Positions 5,723-6,980 of a DNA stretch of 6,980 nt are shown in pieces. Source of the DNA: Candidatus Heimdallarchaeota archaeon. Its GTDB lineage: Archaea; Asgardarchaeota; Heimdallarchaeia; JABLTI01. Position numbers and translations under genes: made by a program. Under the pieces are notes generated by a model. That model was not told the origin of the DNA, did no database searches, and was given only the letters and a program-made list of their open reading frames with translations. Within the stretch, counting starts at the first letter, position 1; every line of letters begins with the position of its first letter. The stretch lies in NCBI GenBank assembly GCA_023128635.1, contig JAGMDP010000120.1:1-6980 (forward strand), in the 5' to 3' direction.

Positions 5723-5746
5723 AAAAATATTGGAGCTTCTACAAAA

Positions 5747-6568
5747 ATGGTTAAGCCAGGTTCTATTATCGGTGGTTTTGTTATTGCACTTTCTGTTGCA
5801 ATACAAGTAATCACTCTGGTAGAGATCGCCCATTACTACTGGTTAATATTCATTTGGGCTGCAGGACTAATCGCGGGTGTCACGTATGTTTTAGGGGGAA
5901 TGGCATTTGACACAGATAAAATGGAGTATTATACCATCTCAGGTATCAGTCTTGGGGCTATAGTCGCGCTTACTGCTTATTTCGCTCTCTTTCAAGGCGA
6001 AACAATTTTCTATTCCTTGACTGATCTAATTCCAGCCACTCAATCAGTAATGGTTGGATGGACTTTTGGTGCGATTGGATTATCAACCATTGCATCATTT
6101 CTCGTGGCAATAGCACCGTTATTCATAGTTGCTGGTACTGGTAAGCAATTGAAAGGAGTTAAACCTGGTGCAGTAATTGGTGGTATTCTTATTTGTGGCT
6201 CTTTAGCTTTACAAGTTATTAGTGTCGTTCATTTTGCTCATTATTATTGGCTCCTCGTTTTCTGGTTCATTGGTTTACTTGGTGCAATATCACTTGCTTT
6301 CGGTACCCGTTCTAAATGGAGTTACAGTAGTACAGAATCTTTGGTCACCGCTGGAGTTTTTATTGGCATCTTATTAGTCCTAGTTATTTGGTGGACTGTT
6401 TCTCCACAAATGATTAGTAATATACTTGCGAAAACAACTACAGTAACGAATCCTTTAGGATCCGGTAATATGCCAGCTATTCTGCCGACTGTCTTTTCGT
6501 TTGTAGCTGGTGTAGTAGGCTTCTTTGGAATCCTATTTTGCGCGGCTTCTGATAAGCGAAGATTTTAA
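5747..6568 (+). CDS. Unrecognised 8-helix membrane protein made of two tandem 4-helix repeats
   Basis: I do not recognise the family. The 273-residue protein has eight likely membrane segments (about 6-26, 31-50, 63-82, 104-128, 141-162, 167-186, 197-217, 247-267). It is an internal duplication: residues 2-51 and 138-187 align without gaps. VKPGSIIGG matches VKPGAVIGG, IQVITLVEIAHYYWL matches LQVISVVHFAHYYWL, and each half then has two more helices with a longer loop between. The shared AHYYWL at the start of the second helix of each half is the strongest motif, with His, Tyr and Trp at the membrane edge. The C-terminus is basic (SDKRRF). ATG 5747 is preferred over TTG 5699: it begins MVKPG exactly where repeat 2 begins GVKPG, and GGAG lies 11 bases upstream. 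It is divergent from the ESCRT-III gene. A transporter, channel or membrane scaffold are all possible. Confidence 0.85.
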   Translation: MVKPGSIIGGFVIALSVAIQVITLVEIAHYYWLIFIWAAGLIAGVTYVLGGMAFDTDKMEYYTISGISLGAIVALTAYFALFQGETIFYSLTDLIPATQSVMVGWTFGAIGLSTIASFLVAIAPLFIVAGTGKQLKGVKPGAVIGGILICGSLALQVISVVHFAHYYWLLVFWFIGLLGAISLAFGTRSKWSYSSTESLVTAGVFIGILLVLVIWWTVSPQMISNILAKTTTVTNPLGSGNMPAILPTVFSFVAGVVGFFGILFCAASDKRRF

Positions 6569-6609
6569 TCTTCACTTTTTTTCTTTTATTTTTGATTTTC
6601 CTTGTTTTC
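6558..6609 (+). terminator. Hairpin plus U-tract terminator of the membrane-protein gene
   Basis: GAAGAT (6558-6563) and ATCTTC (6568-6573) form a 6-base-pair stem with loop TTTA that contains most of the TAA stop codon. It is followed two bases later by TTTTTTTCTTTTATTTTT and further U-rich sequence. It is the same architecture as the terminator after the ESCRT-III gene, with a shorter stem. Confidence 0.6.
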
Positions 6610-6645
6610 AGTTTGCTAATTTAACGAAGGTCTTAAAAGGAATCC

Positions 6646-6653
6646 AAATTTAT
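6646..6653 (+). promoter_or_regulatory. Possible TATA box of coaD
   Basis: AAATTTAT, within TCCAAATTTATCAC, lies about 55 bases before the coaD start. A transcript starting about 25 bases downstream would carry a leader of about 35 bases that includes the GAGG ribosome site. CTTAAAAGG slightly upstream (6632-6640) is an alternative. Confidence 0.4.
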
Positions 6654-6695
6654 CACATACGTATTATTTATTTCATAATCTTTGTTAGGAATTTC

Positions 6696-6701
6696 GTGAG
6701 G
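6696..6701 (+). promoter_or_regulatory. Ribosome binding site fixing the GTG start of coaD
   Basis: GTGAGG lies 7 bases before the GTG at 6709. An in-frame TGA at 6697-6699 excludes any earlier start, so this site and the GTG together define the 5' end of the gene. Confidence 0.65.
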
Positions 6702-6708
6702 AAAAGAA

Positions 6709-6980
6709 GTGACCAAAAACATAGAGTATCAATTCGAGTATGGTTGTCTTGGTGGTACATTTGATAGATTACATGGCGGTCATAAACTACTTCTAGAAGT
6801 AGCATTTAAACTTGCGAAAAAAGTACTGATAGGTATAACAACAGATAATTTAGCTAAAAATGGAAAGGAAATTCCAGAACTTATTTGGAATTTTAAGAAA
6901 CGTGCTAAAGATGTAACTGATTTCCTCCATTCTCTCGGTGTTTCTGATGATCGCATTGATATCAAACCTCTTTCTCGAGC
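6709..6980 (+). CDS. coaD: Phosphopantetheine adenylyltransferase, archaeal/eukaryotic type (3' end beyond the window)
   Basis: Nucleotidyltransferase that joins AMP from ATP to 4'-phosphopantetheine to give dephospho-CoA, the penultimate step of CoA synthesis. The first 90 codons are visible. CLGGTFDRLHGGHKLLL (13-29) is the diagnostic segment: GGTFD followed by the HxGH nucleotide-binding motif (HGGH, 22-25). IGITTD (41-46) is the second strand of the Rossmann fold. KEIPELI (53-59), the YxxR-like FKKR (62-65) and VTDFLHSLG (69-77) fit the archaeal PPAT group and the PPAT domain of eukaryotic CoA synthase rather than bacterial CoaD. GTG 6709 is the start: an in-frame TGA lies four codons upstream and GTGAGG is well placed. 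The gene follows the membrane-protein gene on the same strand, but a terminator and a probable promoter separate them. The remaining sequence, probably 60-80 residues, is off the right edge. Confidence 0.9.
   Translation, partial: MTKNIEYQFEYGCLGGTFDRLHGGHKLLLEVAFKLAKKVLIGITTDNLAKNGKEIPELIWNFKKRAKDVTDFLHSLGVSDDRIDIKPLSR

Larger units (their letters stand above)
5433..5746. promoter_or_regulatory. Divergent intergenic region between the ESCRT-III and membrane-protein genes
   Basis: These 314 bases hold no gene I can support. For the minus-strand ESCRT-III gene, AATAAATAG (5502-5510 on minus) is a possible TATA box, flanked by the inverted repeat at 5486-5534. For the plus-strand membrane gene there are three TATA-like elements: TTTTATAAA (5564-5572), GGTTTAAATAAA (5639-5650) and CTATATATC (5714-5722). 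Between them lies a G-rich patch (5607-5629) with paired or tripled Gs that stands out in the AT-rich background. Confidence 0.5.

Noticed and set aside
5699..5746. N-terminal extension of the membrane protein starting at TTG 5699
   Set aside because: The ATG at 5747 has GGAG upstream, and the internal repeat boundary (MVKPG against GVKPG) coincides with it. The 16 extra residues have no counterpart in the second repeat.
6525..6764. 79-codon open frame on the plus strand spanning the end of the membrane gene and the start of coaD
   Set aside because: It overlaps two real genes in another frame, runs through a hairpin plus U-tract terminator, and has a low-complexity translation.
6780..6965. 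61-codon open frame on the minus strand at the right edge
   Set aside because: Antisense to coaD, whose GGTFD and HxGH motifs are unmistakable.
1..6980. CRISPR array, insertion sequence or integrated element
   Set aside because: No regularly spaced repeats, terminal inverted repeats, transposase or integrase motifs are visible, and base composition looks even across the window.

Overview
The window looks like an AT-rich archaeal chromosome segment, most probably from an Asgard archaeon. The archaeal evidence is a glutamyl-tRNA synthetase with the archaeal/eukaryotic N-terminal domain, a two-subunit ADP-forming acyl-CoA synthetase, an archaeal/eukaryotic-type phosphopantetheine adenylyltransferase, TATA-like boxes and U-rich terminators. 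The Asgard evidence is an ESCRT-III protein very close to eukaryotic Vps2/CHMP2, next to a Rag/Gtr-like GTPase carrying a C-terminal roadblock domain. No lineage within Asgard can be fixed from this sequence, and no taxonomic search was run.

Layout. Minus strand from the left: the 5' part of gltX (1-420, runs off the left edge), then upstream of it the operon acdA-acdB (2705-571), encoding the alpha and beta subunits of an ADP-forming acyl-CoA synthetase. Plus strand: a NIF3-fold protein (2968-3771) that appears to have lost most of its metal ligands. It converges, with a 14-base gap and a shared hairpin, on the minus-strand Rag-like GTPase gene (4685-3786), which has degenerate nucleotide-binding motifs. 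Upstream of that lies the minus-strand ESCRT-III gene (5432-4824), which ends in a clear hairpin plus U-tract terminator. Divergent from the ESCRT-III gene is an 8-segment membrane protein (5747-6568) built from two tandem copies of a 4-segment unit. The 5' part of coaD (from 6709) runs off the right edge.

How the genes fit together. gltX, acdAB and coaD are housekeeping or energy genes. AcdAB makes ATP from acyl-CoA and releases CoA, and CoaD makes a CoA precursor. The middle block (NIF3-like, Rag-like, ESCRT-III, duplicated membrane protein) is the unusual part: one membrane-remodelling protein, one apparent pseudo-GTPase with a roadblock module, one apparently metal-free NIF3 homologue and one unrecognised membrane protein. 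A link between them is an inference from adjacency and from a shared AGCTTAA motif upstream of the ESCRT-III and Rag-like genes. It is not shown by the sequence.
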